Shown here: positions 1 to 9,326 of the stretch, one piece after another | How the letters are laid out: each line of letters opens with the position of its first letter | Numbering within the stretch: the stretch's first letter is position 1 | Virus record (IMG/VR): IMGVR_UViG_3300027917_000057 | Span: 1 to 53,635 of that record | DNA: 53,635 nucleotides | Reading direction: 5' to 3' (one strand) | Origin: a virus | Translations under genes and position numbers: made by a program | The notes under the pieces: generated by a model | The model's database searches: none | Seen by the model: only the letters and a program-made list of their open reading frames with translations | What the model was told of the DNA's origin: nothing

Positions 1-27
1 GGCGTTCAACGTATGATGGTGGTCTGA
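1..27 (+). CDS. 3' end of an upstream gene (partial)
   Basis: Frame 1 is open from the first base and closes with TGA at 25-27, giving the last eight residues GVQRMMVV. The stop overlaps the ATG of the next gene in a TGATG junction, the coupling used throughout this block. That makes it likely to be the end of a real gene cut by the window edge. Nothing can be said about its function. Confidence 0.5.
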   Translation, partial: GVQRMMVV

Positions 28-3000
28 TGTCTGGAGGATTCGGTGGTGGACCGTGGGGAGGTGGGCCTTGGGGCGGGGGAGGTGCTCCGCTAGTAGGCCC
101 GTCGCTGCCTATACCCACGGGCGACCCTTGGGACGTCTTTGAGGTCTGTACCCCTTCGATCATCGGTAACCTCGCGTCATATCTTGAGGTCAACCTCTTC
201 GGGGACGGCAACAGTTTCGCGTGGGGCGTTGGCTTCTTCAACATCTGCAGCGGCTTTGGTTTAGCCCCCGCAGCGCCCACCGCTCATGTTCAGTTCGACG
301 TCAACGTCAACGAAGAGTTCACGCTAGAAGCCACCGTTGTCTTCGACGCTCTGCCTGATGACTTCCTAGACCTTCCTAATGAGCACCTGTTTATTGGAGC
401 TTACAGCCTCAATAGCAGCGCAGCGGGGCTATTCATCTCAGACGACGGTCTGCAGTACACCGGCTCCGTCTCTTTCAGCGGAACCGATCTGGTAGTCGCG
501 TCTCCTGTGATCCCAATTCCTGGAACGGCAGGGTTGGTGCTACCGGGGGTTGAGTACGTCATTAGGATAATTGCTGACGCTCCTGCGGGTACTGCTCTCA
601 TCTATGTAACTGAGTCAACGCTACTACCGTCTACTGGGCAGCAGCTAATCGCCATTCTTCCTCTGCTCGACTATACGAGTGCCTCGCCACCACCCACTCA
701 AGACGAGGTGATCATCAGTGCGAGGAGCGCTAGTAGCGCCGGCTCCTGCGCCACCTTCAGCTGCATTCGCTTTGCCTCTAGCGCGCTCATCGAAAACATC
801 GCGCCCATTGCGGATGCTGGTGACGATCAGGCTGTTCGTATGTGCTCCATCGTCAAGCTCGATGGCGAGAGGAGCTACGACCCGGAGGGGCAACCGCTCT
901 CCTACGCGTGGCGGCTCATCGATGCGCCTCCTACGAGCTCTTTCATCTTCTCTGGGGGAGACGGATCGACCGCCCCAGAGGCCCCTCCTACGGGCTATAC
1001 CAACACACTCACGAGCGGGGAGGCTGCTGTAGAGCATGCGTTGAGCCCCTTCGATGTAGGGGACGTACTGGTGGTTCGTGGCGTCCCGTACACCATCGAC
1101 TCCATCCTCTCGGGTCCCTTCCGCATAGTCGTGGAAAGGTCGCAGATCCCAGATGACGTGTCTGGCGAGCCGTTCAAGATCCTTCGGCAGGCTGCCATCA
1201 GCGGCACCTCTACGGTCTCACCCACATTCTACCCAGACGTACCTGGGTTCTATCTGTTCGACCTCTTGGTCACCGATGGCTTCCTACCTTCAAGCCCCAC
1301 GGGCTTGGACAGGGACACGGTGCTCATCAATGTTCTGGAGTCTCCTCTTCCTAGAGGGTGCAACCCAGATGCGAGCTTCATCTTTGACTACCTGTTGAGC
1401 TTCTGGAAGTTGGTAGAAGACAGCGATGTCGTCGCTCAGTTCTGGACAGCGTTGGCTCAAGTAGCAGCTAGTGAGCTCTACACTCTCTGGCAGCTCGAGT
1501 ATTCGAAGAGTCTGCGGGACATTCAGCGGTCGTTTATCAGGCGTTGGATTCACTACGACCTACTTCTTCCAGAGCCTCTTCCAGAGCTCACCACCCTGCG
1601 AACAATCTGGGGTGGTGCGCTGTCCGACCCGCAGCCTGCTGCTGGAGTTGCCGGAATCAAGGGTACGAGCCTAGTCGTCACAACGCGTACGCTCCCTGCT
1701 GCAGTGACGGTGCCCTTCGATAGCCCTGGAACCGTTCCTATCCAGGAGCTTCGGGGCGTTATTGAGAACAGGCTCCGGTCGCTGGTAGACGACGGCTTCA
1801 GAGTCACGGCCGTAGAGAACCGCATCACGGGGGATTACACCTTCCGGATTCTGCTGGATAAGCCTTTTACCCTCACGAGTGACTCCACCCTCCCCATCTT
1901 CTCCAGCTACCCCAAGTTCAATGACAACCCTCGTGGAGTTGGTACGGTCACGGGCGGGAACACCTTCGACACCAACTTCTCTTTGAGCGGGTTGGGCCTC
2001 GAGGAAGATGACCTCATCGTTCTAGACCGCACGGGTTATCGCATTGCTCAGCTCGTTGATAACCCAGCCGATGCCTTTGCGTTCTCTCGCGTTCTTCTGA
2101 AGGAGGACATCAGCGGTACTCCTACGGATTGGGTGCTTCCTGGGTGGGTGCAGTCTGAGCTGCTGAACTTCTACGCTGGTCTTGTTGACTATGGGGACGT
2201 CCTGGAGTTTGAGGCGCTCGAGGATGACCCAGCTACGCCTGTTGTCGAGCAGGTAGCTAGTTTTCTTGAGACTACGGCCTTTGGTGTCACAGAGGGACTC
2301 TTCGGCCGCTTGGCGTTCGATACCAAAGACCTAGCTCAGCGGGTTCCTCTGAATGCTACTTCCGTTCTTCTGTCTAGGGTCATCCGCAGACACTACGTAC
2401 CTGTCGACCCTCTGATTCAAGCAGTACCCACGCTGACCCCCAACATAGTGATCGAGGACGATCAGGAGACGTTGAGGGAAAACGCCGACTACTTCCTAGA
2501 CACGTTCAGGGGGCAGGCCGCTCTGCGCTTCCAGTCTGGAACCCCCTCTGACGCCGGAGATGTGTGGGAGGGGGCTCGTCCCATTGATCGGCTCTGGGCG
2601 GAGTATACCTACGTAGACAATAGTCCACTGATAGAAGCGAATTTCGGCATCCCTATCGGTCTTCTTCGCGACGAGATTGCGGCTCTTCCCGACAACGTCG
2701 ACTACCTCTCGGCAGTGCGCGGTCTCTGGTACGCCTACTACAACGGCCCCACTGTCAGAAACATACGAATAGGTGCTCAGATTCTCCTCGGTCTTCCGTT
2801 CGCTGAGGAGGCGGGAGTCATCGAAGAGATCCGAAACGACTTCATTCTGAAGAGGGGACGGATCCTAATCAGGGATGCGGCCAATGCTGCCATTGTCCGG
2901 TCGTACGACTATCCAAATGTGTTGGATCTGGAGGTCAACCCAGTAACCAACGAGCCCTACGCAGTAGGCGACGCAGTCGATCAGTTCGCGCCACTAGTGA

Positions 3001-4457
3001 CCGGCGTTGAGGTGCTCGACTACGTGAACAGCCCCACCTGGTTCCGGGGTATCCTAAACCAGGGCATCTTCTTCGAGGTTCAGAAGTTCCACACGTTCTT
3101 GGTTCGGGTGAACAGCGCGGCTTTCAATCTGAGCTCGCTGTTGTTCACGCAGGAGTTTGTCAACAAGATCAAGCCTGTCTTCAAGAAGCCTCTTTTCTAC
3201 ATCCGCTTTGACGTGTCGGATGGTGGTGACGAGATAGACCTCACGGATCTGGTTCAGTACTTTCCTACGCTGAACCTATTCGAGAGCTGCTGCTCGGCAA
3301 CAGGCTGGGCGCCTATCGTGGACGACCCTGACCCGTCAGCTGACCCCCTTGGGAACCCGGAGGGGATGAAGACGGGAGCCTGGAAGAACGCGGTCGATAC
3401 AGATGGGGATGTCGCACCGACCTACCCGACACCGGACTCTCCGATCAAGTGGGGTGTGGACAAGCAGTACTTCTGCCCAGAGGACAGCGTGGCCACACTG
3501 CGATGCGAGGTGCATCCCGATGCCACCGCTGACATTGCCTTCGTCTCAGCAACAGAAGCAGACTTCACTAAGACTTCAGGTAGCTGGAACGATGTGCTCC
3601 TCGAGCTCGGGGACGTCATACAGGTCACCACAGGGTCGAACGCAGGTTTCACCTTCCTCGTCACGGATGTAACGGGATTCCCGACGGTCTTCCGTGGAAC
3701 GATCCTCAGTGGTGGGCCACCAGTAACCGAGCTCGCGCAGACGCTGATCCTCACCCCAAGGGTGGACTCTACCTTCCAGATAGACTCTGGGATTGAAGAG
3801 CACTACCACTACGAGGCGCTGTCTCCTGCTTCTATCCCGTTGGCGGGACTGACCCTAACACCGGTAGGCTCCAATATTTCCCAGCTCACTGGTACCTCTC
3901 TTATCACGACGGCCATCTTCCAGGGAGATCAGGGGGACGGACAGAGTGTTGGTATCTCGGTGCTCGACATCGTTACGGCAGCCTTCGCGAAGACAAGCGG
4001 TGGCTGGCCGGATGTAGACCTGCTCCTGGGCGACCTAGTACTCATTACTACTGGTTCAAACGCCGGTCAGGTATTTGAGGTCGTGGATGTATCGGGCTAC
4101 CCGTCCACTTTCATCGGGGAACAGAGAGCCGGAAGCGGCGCTCCTGTCAGCGAGCTGGGTCAGACACTCGTGAACCTAGGGCCTAGGTACGAAGTGGCCG
4201 TCCTGGTGAACAGCGTTGAGCAGGGAGCTTTCCAGTCCACTGTGAAGGAGAATCGGGAGACGGATGCTTCGTTGGCCATCGCCACAGTGCCTACTGACGT
4301 GATAGACGTCTTGGTCCGTCCTGCTGCGGGCACAGTTGCGCGGACGCCTAACTGGAGCAGGGTATCGGCCCTCATCCAGAACGTGGATGGGCAGTGGCAG
4401 GTAGACGTTCCAGTGCCCGCTAGCACCTACTGCATGAAGAGCGAGCTGGCTCCATGA
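27..4457 (+). CDS. Very large tail/baseplate-like structural protein with PKD domain
   Basis: This 1476-residue protein opens with a Gly/Trp-rich tract (GGGPWGGGPW). A PKD-type beta-sandwich begins near residue 256 (ADAGDDQAV, then YDPEGQPLSYAW) and resumes near residue 400 (FYPDVPGFYLFDLLVTDG), so roughly 85 residues seem to be inserted in it. From about residue 450 a helical and mixed region resembles large wedge or baseplate components. Two copies of a module of about 70 residues, with the core LGDxxxxTTGSNAG, start near residues 1172 and 1315. PKD domains usually mediate surface or glycan contacts in phage virions. It is coupled to the next gene by an ATGA overlap. The structural role is inferred from size, composition and context, and no specific tail protein family is recognised. 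Confidence 0.75.
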   Translation: MSGGFGGGPWGGGPWGGGGAPLVGPSLPIPTGDPWDVFEVCTPSIIGNLASYLEVNLFGDGNSFAWGVGFFNICSGFGLAPAAPTAHVQFDVNVNEEFTLEATVVFDALPDDFLDLPNEHLFIGAYSLNSSAAGLFISDDGLQYTGSVSFSGTDLVVASPVIPIPGTAGLVLPGVEYVIRIIADAPAGTALIYVTESTLLPSTGQQLIAILPLLDYTSASPPPTQDEVIISARSASSAGSCATFSCIRFASSALIENIAPIADAGDDQAVRMCSIVKLDGERSYDPEGQPLSYAWRLIDAPPTSSFIFSGGDGSTAPEAPPTGYTNTLTSGEAAVEHALSPFDVGDVLVVRGVPYTIDSILSGPFRIVVERSQIPDDVSGEPFKILRQAAISGTSTVSPTFYPDVPGFYLFDLLVTDGFLPSSPTGLDRDTVLINVLESPLPRGCNPDASFIFDYLLSFWKLVEDSDVVAQFWTALAQVAASELYTLWQLEYSKSLRDIQRSFIRRWIHYDLLLPEPLPELTTLRTIWGGALSDPQPAAGVAGIKGTSLVVTTRTLPAAVTVPFDSPGTVPIQELRGVIENRLRSLVDDGFRVTAVENRITGDYTFRILLDKPFTLTSDSTLPIFSSYPKFNDNPRGVGTVTGGNTFDTNFSLSGLGLEEDDLIVLDRTGYRIAQLVDNPADAFAFSRVLLKEDISGTPTDWVLPGWVQSELLNFYAGLVDYGDVLEFEALEDDPATPVVEQVASFLETTAFGVTEGLFGRLAFDTKDLAQRVPLNATSVLLSRVIRRHYVPVDPLIQAVPTLTPNIVIEDDQETLRENADYFLDTFRGQAALRFQSGTPSDAGDVWEGARPIDRLWAEYTYVDNSPLIEANFGIPIGLLRDEIAALPDNVDYLSAVRGLWYAYYNGPTVRNIRIGAQILLGLPFAEEAGVIEEIRNDFILKRGRILIRDAANAAIVRSYDYPNVLDLEVNPVTNEPYAVGDAVDQFAPLVTGVEVLDYVNSPTWFRGILNQGIFFEVQKFHTFLVRVNSAAFNLSSLLFTQEFVNKIKPVFKKPLFYIRFDVSDGGDEIDLTDLVQYFPTLNLFESCCSATGWAPIVDDPDPSADPLGNPEGMKTGAWKNAVDTDGDVAPTYPTPDSPIKWGVDKQYFCPEDSVATLRCEVHPDATADIAFVSATEADFTKTSGSWNDVLLELGDVIQVTTGSNAGFTFLVTDVTGFPTVFRGTILSGGPPVTELAQTLILTPRVDSTFQIDSGIEEHYHYEALSPASIPLAGLTLTPVGSNISQLTGTSLITTAIFQGDQGDGQSVGISVLDIVTAAFAKTSGGWPDVDLLLGDLVLITTGSNAGQVFEVVDVSGYPSTFIGEQRAGSGAPVSELGQTLVNLGPRYEVAVLVNSVEQGAFQSTVKENRETDASLAIATVPTDVIDVLVRPAAGTVARTPNWSRVSALIQNVDGQWQVDVPVPASTYCMKSELAP

Positions 4458-5101
4458 AGAACAACGTAGTCATCAAGCACTACAAGAAGCGCCAGCTAGT
4501 AGAGGTACGGGAGCTCCACAACATCTGGACCAGTGTGGGCCACACCTATCTGGCTGAGATGGTGAGTCTCACGTCTCTGGATCCGGACGTACCCATACGC
4601 AGCGACCGCCTCAAATACTTTGCGCTGGGTATGGGAGGCACGCGAGGGGGCGTTTCTGTCGACCCTACTGTGGCTGCTACTTACCCGGCGGGCAGCGACC
4701 CCAACGCCACGGCAGGGAACGAGTACAACGTAGCCTTCCCTGGCTACCCGCCCATCACTACCCTCGAGCTACCTGTAAAGAGGACCGGAGGTGCCACCGC
4801 GTACCCAGGTGCCCCCTCAGATGAATGGCTATTTGGCCCTACGGAAGGGGTCTTCACCACACGGTACGAAGACGACATCTCCCTGACCCTGCACGCCCCC
4901 ATCGACACATCAGGGGGAGATATCACTGGGATTTGGGGACCGGTGCATGTAGTGCCGATAACAGAAGCCGCTTTGCTCACTAGCGCGGCTGACGTAAACA
5001 CGGCCTACAACGAAGTGCTGGCCTACATCTCGTTTGATAGCATCTACTTGGACGACGACACTCAGCTCGAGTTTGTTTGGACAGTGAGGTTCTTGGAATG
5101 A
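4454..5101 (+). CDS. Tail-associated structural protein, paralogue A
   Basis: This 215-residue protein starts at the ATG inside the ATGA overlap with the large tail gene. It is similar to the next gene product over its whole length. Both have an N-terminal basic strand region, a block around residues 20-70 reading SPDVP or DPDVP then RxKYxxxGxGG, a middle SLERPV or TLELPVK followed by AYPG, and a C-terminal (L/I)xYxxFD with a final strand. This is an apparent tandem duplication. Soluble, with no membrane segment. The family is not recognised; a baseplate or fibre-attachment role is inferred from its position. Confidence 0.75.
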   Translation: MKNNVVIKHYKKRQLVEVRELHNIWTSVGHTYLAEMVSLTSLDPDVPIRSDRLKYFALGMGGTRGGVSVDPTVAATYPAGSDPNATAGNEYNVAFPGYPPITTLELPVKRTGGATAYPGAPSDEWLFGPTEGVFTTRYEDDISLTLHAPIDTSGGDITGIWGPVHVVPITEAALLTSAADVNTAYNEVLAYISFDSIYLDDDTQLEFVWTVRFLE

Positions 5102-5721
5102 GGATCTTTGAAGACATCGAAGTCCGGTACAACCTGGACATCACTGCTCGTGAGCGGGGAAAGATTGTTGACCGTCGTCTGACGCACAACATCTTCGTGG
5201 ACCTAGGAAGAGAGTGGATTTCGCAGCTCATCTCCTATGTGACCTTCAGCCCCGACGTTCCCGAGAACAACTATCGCGTCAAGTACATGGGGTTCGGTAT
5301 AGGAGGTAACCGGCAGACCTCTCCATCTGTTGCGGACACGTCTCCCATCAGCCCTCCTTACTCTGGCGCCAATGTGCAGACAGATACGGATCGTACGGTC
5401 ACCTCTCTGGAGCGCCCTGTTCGTGTTACTGGGTCCAGCAGTGCATACCCCGGGCTTGCTGGGGACAAGTGGCTCGGGTTGATACAAGCTCCGGCAGAGC
5501 ACCCCACAGCGCAGCGAACTGCGTTTCGTAGGGTCTTCACCTCAGTGGAGGTCAGCTACGCTCCCTTCCTGGGAGTCCCCCTGAGTGAGATTGGCCTGTA
5601 TACCTCAGCGGCCAACCCTGAGGGGTACAAGAACAACCTCATCGCCTACGACACGTTCGACACCATTACGAAGACCACGGCGGTAGAGCTCGAGGTCGTC
5701 TGGACCTTCATCTTCGGATAG
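5098..5721 (+). CDS. Tail-associated structural protein, paralogue B
   Basis: A 207-residue tandem paralogue of the preceding product. I take the start at ATG 5098, which overlaps the previous stop as ATGA. An in-frame TTG at 5077 would add seven residues but breaks the overlap pattern and has no advantage. Conserved landmarks are THNIFVDLGREWISQL near the N-terminus (compare LHNIWTSVGHTYLAEM in the neighbour), YMGFGIGGNR, SLERPVRVTG and AYPGLAGDKWLG. The C-terminus, VELEVVWTFIFG, matches LEFVWTVRFLE of paralogue A. Function unknown; virion assembly is likely from context. Confidence 0.75.
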   Translation: MRIFEDIEVRYNLDITARERGKIVDRRLTHNIFVDLGREWISQLISYVTFSPDVPENNYRVKYMGFGIGGNRQTSPSVADTSPISPPYSGANVQTDTDRTVTSLERPVRVTGSSSAYPGLAGDKWLGLIQAPAEHPTAQRTAFRRVFTSVEVSYAPFLGVPLSEIGLYTSAANPEGYKNNLIAYDTFDTITKTTAVELEVVWTFIFG

Positions 5722-5760
5722 TTCCAACTGTATACTCCCCAGAAGTTTTAGGAGAGCAGG

Positions 5761-7746
5761 ATGCCCCTTCATCGATACGTTGACCCGACCTACTTTCTAG
5801 GGGTCGGCGTAACCTTTCCAGGAACTATCTTCGGAACGGCCTACGACCGCATCAATGTCACGAGCGGCGGTGTGGGCGCTGGCGGTAGCGCATTTGCTGA
5901 CGGGGCCAAGAGTGCGGGCCCCAACGTGGGTACGTACTTCGTGGCATTCGGGGAGGACGCCACAAGCGTCCACTTCAACCGGGGGCACCGCGCTCTTGCT
6001 CAGAACACGGACTACTTGGACGATGTAGTCCACAGAGATCTGGCGGTCCGAAACCTCGCAGTGGTGGTGTCCGCAGGAGATACTTCTACTGATCTAGATG
6101 GCTCAGTCACACCAGTCTTCGTCGGAAATCCAGGGGCGGTAGCAGAGCTTCTGTTTGTCCTCACGGCGTACCCCAGCCTAGAGCCTCTGTACGACCCGGT
6201 AACAGGCGCCCAAATTGTCGTCTCCAGCATTTCGGGGGCAACGCTCGGTACGGGATTTTCCGCCGCTAACCCCATCACGCTGAACTTCAGCGCCACGATC
6301 CCCAACGGGGTCACCTACATCGTCTGGTACGCCGATCGCGGGAACCTAGCGACGCATCCCAGCGATTTGGTAGCGGATCTCCTGCCCGCGCACGCCACTA
6401 CAGCGCCTTCGGTGGGTGCGATCTTTCGTGGGGGGCTCGATGCACGATATCGAAATGCCTCCAGTGCCGGCGCTGCGGCGTTGGATACCCCAGGAGCAGG
6501 CGCGGTCATCAACAGAGATGGGCCCGCCCCTGCTGTAGACGTACAGGACACAACAGCCTTATTCGATGACCCAATAGGTGCTTGTTGGAAGGCCTTCAGC
6601 AGCGCATCTAGCGCTGGAGGGTTCATCTCTGGTGAACTCAGCGGCCTAGGCTTTGCTCACTACGTCAGTGATAGAGGGTCTACCGATTCGGCTGAACAGG
6701 GGCCTGCAAACAGCGCTGGTTCCTTCGCTTCCGTTTGGCCCCACGATTACACAGGAGTTCTGGCAGGTACCGTTCGTACGCAGATCCGTGCGGGGTACGC
6801 CACTGGAACTACTCTGAACCCAGGCGGTGTGGGCGGCGACGTAGTGCAGGCTGGGGTGGGAGACTTCTTCTACAACGGCTCGCTAGAATCAGCGGTCAAC
6901 ACAGGGTTCGACCTCCTTGAGGTCACCCGCGCTAGTGGCACCGTCGAGTGCTACGTCATCACTCAGTTCGACACGGGTGATCAGCGCCGTTGCTACGTAC
7001 GAGACCTTTCAGGCGCTACTCCTGCTTTCCCTCCCAACGAATCCGTCACGCTGCGTTGGATAACCACGAAGTTCTGGCAGGGACCCAGCACGGGGGTCAA
7101 GTATGATCTAGTGAACGGCCCTTCGGGTGACGTTGTGTACCTGGGGAACCTCCAGCACTTCGTGAGTCCCCCCAATGGGCACACCGCACCTCTGTCTGAA
7201 TCCTTCCCGATCTTCGGAGCTCGCGATAACACTAGCTACGCCCTAGCTTGGATGGGCTTCAACGCTGACGCCTCCACGGGGTACAGCGGCGCGCTCCTAG
7301 GACTTTCGTCCACGAAGACCCACGGCGTCCTACAGGGGGACGGTGGTATTCGTACGGGTGGGAACAGCAGCTTTGGCGCGTTCAAGTACAAGCGCCAGTC
7401 GATGTCTGTGTCGGGTACGGGGTCTCAGCAGTGGGACCTAGATGCCTACCCTCTCTTGGTCATTGATGTGACCTCCGATGGAGAGACACTGACTTTGACT
7501 CTCCCGGGTAGCTTGAGTGCCACTGATGGACAGCGCTGTGCTGTTGTAGTTCGCCTCGGCGCCGCTGTTTCGACGTTCACGCTGGCGTGGCCAACGTCCC
7601 CCTACAACTTCGTATTCAGCACCTCGGGGGATAAGACCCCAACGCAAGGGCCGGACTCGGTGACCCGCTACGATGGGGTTTTTGGATTGAATGGTTTCTT
7701 GGTGACCAAGACTGCCTATCCGGGTGGCGGTGTGACGGGTCCGTGA
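5761..7746 (+). CDS. Large Gly/Ser/Thr-rich fibre-like structural protein
   Basis: A 661-residue protein with an AGGAG ribosome site about 9 nt before ATG 5761. It is rich in Gly, Ala, Ser, Thr and beta-strand-like segments, with no hydrophobic helix and few charged residues. That profile suits receptor-binding or fibre proteins. Residues near 80-160 (LAQNTDYLDD, then VVVSAGDTSTDLDGSVTPVFVG) resemble segments common in tail-associated phage proteins, but I cannot assign a family. The C-terminal 100 residues (LPGSLSATDGQRCAVVVRLG) read like a small beta-sandwich. The upstream gap (5722-5760) contains TATACT at 5730-5735, a possible -10 element. Confidence 0.7.
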   Translation: MPLHRYVDPTYFLGVGVTFPGTIFGTAYDRINVTSGGVGAGGSAFADGAKSAGPNVGTYFVAFGEDATSVHFNRGHRALAQNTDYLDDVVHRDLAVRNLAVVVSAGDTSTDLDGSVTPVFVGNPGAVAELLFVLTAYPSLEPLYDPVTGAQIVVSSISGATLGTGFSAANPITLNFSATIPNGVTYIVWYADRGNLATHPSDLVADLLPAHATTAPSVGAIFRGGLDARYRNASSAGAAALDTPGAGAVINRDGPAPAVDVQDTTALFDDPIGACWKAFSSASSAGGFISGELSGLGFAHYVSDRGSTDSAEQGPANSAGSFASVWPHDYTGVLAGTVRTQIRAGYATGTTLNPGGVGGDVVQAGVGDFFYNGSLESAVNTGFDLLEVTRASGTVECYVITQFDTGDQRRCYVRDLSGATPAFPPNESVTLRWITTKFWQGPSTGVKYDLVNGPSGDVVYLGNLQHFVSPPNGHTAPLSESFPIFGARDNTSYALAWMGFNADASTGYSGALLGLSSTKTHGVLQGDGGIRTGGNSSFGAFKYKRQSMSVSGTGSQQWDLDAYPLLVIDVTSDGETLTLTLPGSLSATDGQRCAVVVRLGAAVSTFTLAWPTSPYNFVFSTSGDKTPTQGPDSVTRYDGVFGLNGFLVTKTAYPGGGVTGP

Positions 7747-7758
7747 TAGGAGAAGCGC

Positions 7759-8532
7759 ATGCCTCATTTCGATGATCTACAAGTCCTTCTGCGGGAAGGG
7801 CAGCCCGCTGGCGCAACGGCGAAGACACTGACCGGGGCGGTCGGCTATCAGTTGCTATACGAATCTCAGATCGTGGACGATACGCCGGTCACTACGCAGC
7901 GCGTGTACTTGCTGGTAGACGGCGGCGAGAACGGTGCCATTGTCCATACCCACAACGCTCGCTGGAACGGCTCCCAGTGGGTCCGGGACGCCACGGCCGA
8001 CTCGTTCAAGACCGTGCTGCCCAACCTTTCGAACCCCGCGCTCTCCATCCGCTCGGTCTATCCGTCGGCAAGCGCCAGCCCGTGGGGTGATGGTTCTTGG
8101 CAGGACATCATCGTGGAGGGTTCCGATGCGGGGTATCGCGGGCTCATCCAGCTGATCGGCAACCATCCGATCGGTACAGCGCCATCGGCCAACGCGCTCG
8201 CCGCCATGAACATCTGCAAGGCGTGGGGGTACTTGGAGTACAACGCTGGCGTCATCACCAAGTTGGATGGTTACAACCTGAATGCAGCGGGGCTGAATGG
8301 GGCCGGCCCGCCAGATCATCTCGACCTGTCATTCCACACCAACATGAGCACGGCTAACTACTCGGTTGTGGTGACTGACAACCACGTCTCGAACCTCAAC
8401 AGAGTGGCCAAGGCCACCAACTTGTTGACCAGCGGGTTCAAGGTCTACTTCTACGATACTGCCGGCCACACACAAGAAGATGCTGCTGGCATCCAGGGCC
8501 ATTTCTCATTTCAGGTATTCGGTCGCCAGTAG
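7759..8532 (+). CDS. Probable tail fibre or virion protein
   Basis: A 257-residue soluble protein preceded by a good ribosome site (ATAGGAGAAGCGC). Its N-terminal half reads as a regular beta structure (VGYQLLYESQIVDDT, RVYLLVDGG, NARWNGSQW). The C-terminal half ends in alternating hydrophobic strands (NYSVVVTDNHV, FKVYFYDTAG, HFSFQVFG), as in fibre tips and head-fibre domains. Its codons use more G/C at third positions than the large gene before it, which may mark a separately acquired fibre segment. No enzymatic motif is visible. The fibre call is inference from composition and position. Confidence 0.65.
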   Translation: MPHFDDLQVLLREGQPAGATAKTLTGAVGYQLLYESQIVDDTPVTTQRVYLLVDGGENGAIVHTHNARWNGSQWVRDATADSFKTVLPNLSNPALSIRSVYPSASASPWGDGSWQDIIVEGSDAGYRGLIQLIGNHPIGTAPSANALAAMNICKAWGYLEYNAGVITKLDGYNLNAAGLNGAGPPDHLDLSFHTNMSTANYSVVVTDNHVSNLNRVAKATNLLTSGFKVYFYDTAGHTQEDAAGIQGHFSFQVFGRQ

Positions 8533-8541
8533 GTCAAGAAA

Positions 8542-8955
8542 ATGGAACAGATCACTTCTCAGATACTTCGTCCTGGCACCTTCGCGTTGGCTGTTGCAGT
8601 CTTCATCGCCACGTTCTTCATCCGGCGGATCGTCGAGATCTTGCGGCCCGGACTCAAGAACCCGAAGGGCACAGGCGCCTACGCATCCAAGTCGCAGATG
8701 TGGTGGAACAGCGTCATCATCTACGCGGTCCCGGTGGTGCTTGGAGGGCTGTTCTCTCTCAGCAAGTCGACCTGGCTGTTCGGCGAGATCGACACCCTAG
8801 GAGGGAAGGTGATGTTCGGAGCTGGCGTGGGCTGGTTCTCGAGCTTCCTGTACAAGATCCTCAAGAAGGTGATCCTGAAGGAGACAGGCGTCGAGCTTCC
8901 AGGAGAGTCTGAGCCCCCTGAGGCTACAGAGCCCAAAGAAGACCCCAAGGAGTAG
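8542..8955 (+). CDS. Small membrane protein, holin-like
   Basis: A 137-residue protein with two clear membrane segments (about residues 13-29, LAVAVFIATFFI, and 56-72, SVIIYAVPVVLGGLF). A third amphipathic stretch lies near 88-105. The tail is acidic and Pro/Glu-rich (ESEPPEATEPKEDPKE). Size, topology and the neighbouring membrane-anchored coiled-coil gene suit a holin or a membrane partner in lysis. However, no recognised holin family motif is present and no endolysin sits beside it, so the lysis role is a hypothesis. Confidence 0.65.
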   Translation: MEQITSQILRPGTFALAVAVFIATFFIRRIVEILRPGLKNPKGTGAYASKSQMWWNSVIIYAVPVVLGGLFSLSKSTWLFGEIDTLGGKVMFGAGVGWFSSFLYKILKKVILKETGVELPGESEPPEATEPKEDPKE

Positions 8956-8957
8956 TT

Positions 8958-9326
8958 GTGGTGCTGGCGGCCATCTGGGCGTGGCTCAAGAAGTACTGGA
9001 CATGGTTGCTCTTTCCAGTGGGCATTCTTCTCTTTCTGATAGGGAGGCTGACTGCCAAGAAGCCGGCTGCGCTGGAGGTGGTTTCTCCTGAGCTCGAGGG
9101 GCACGAGAAAGTGCAAAGCCAGATCAGCGAAAAGCTGAAGAAGGATGTTGCAGCCGTAGAAAGAGAAAAGGCAGAGAAGCTCGCTCAGATCGAGGAGGAG
9201 CACAAAGAGACTGTTCAGAACCTGACCGATGAGCAGAAGAAGAAGGTAGAGAGCCTCAAGGAAGATCCAGACAAGCTAGCTGAATACCTGTTGGAGGTCG
9301 GAAAGAGTGTTCGCAGTGGGCCCTAA
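8958..9326 (+). CDS. Membrane-anchored coiled-coil protein, possible spanin-type
   Basis: A 122-residue protein starting at GTG 8958, with AAGGAG six bases upstream; GTG 8961 is an alternative. An N-terminal membrane helix (about residues 13-31, WTWLLFPVGILLFLIG) is followed by a long charged coiled coil (about 45-105) rich in Lys, Glu and Gln. This is the topology of an inner-membrane spanin subunit (one N-terminal TM, periplasmic coiled coil), but the same layout occurs in other phage membrane proteins. Its last 20 bases overlap the next gene. The TM and coiled coil are visible; the spanin label is inference. Confidence 0.65.
   Translation: MVLAAIWAWLKKYWTWLLFPVGILLFLIGRLTAKKPAALEVVSPELEGHEKVQSQISEKLKKDVAAVEREKAEKLAQIEEEHKETVQNLTDEQKKKVESLKEDPDKLAEYLLEVGKSVRSGP

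Noticed and set aside
5077-5097. TTG 5077 as start of the second tail paralogue
   Set aside because: ATG 5098 gives the ATGA overlap seen at neighbouring junctions; the seven extra residues do not align with the paralogue.
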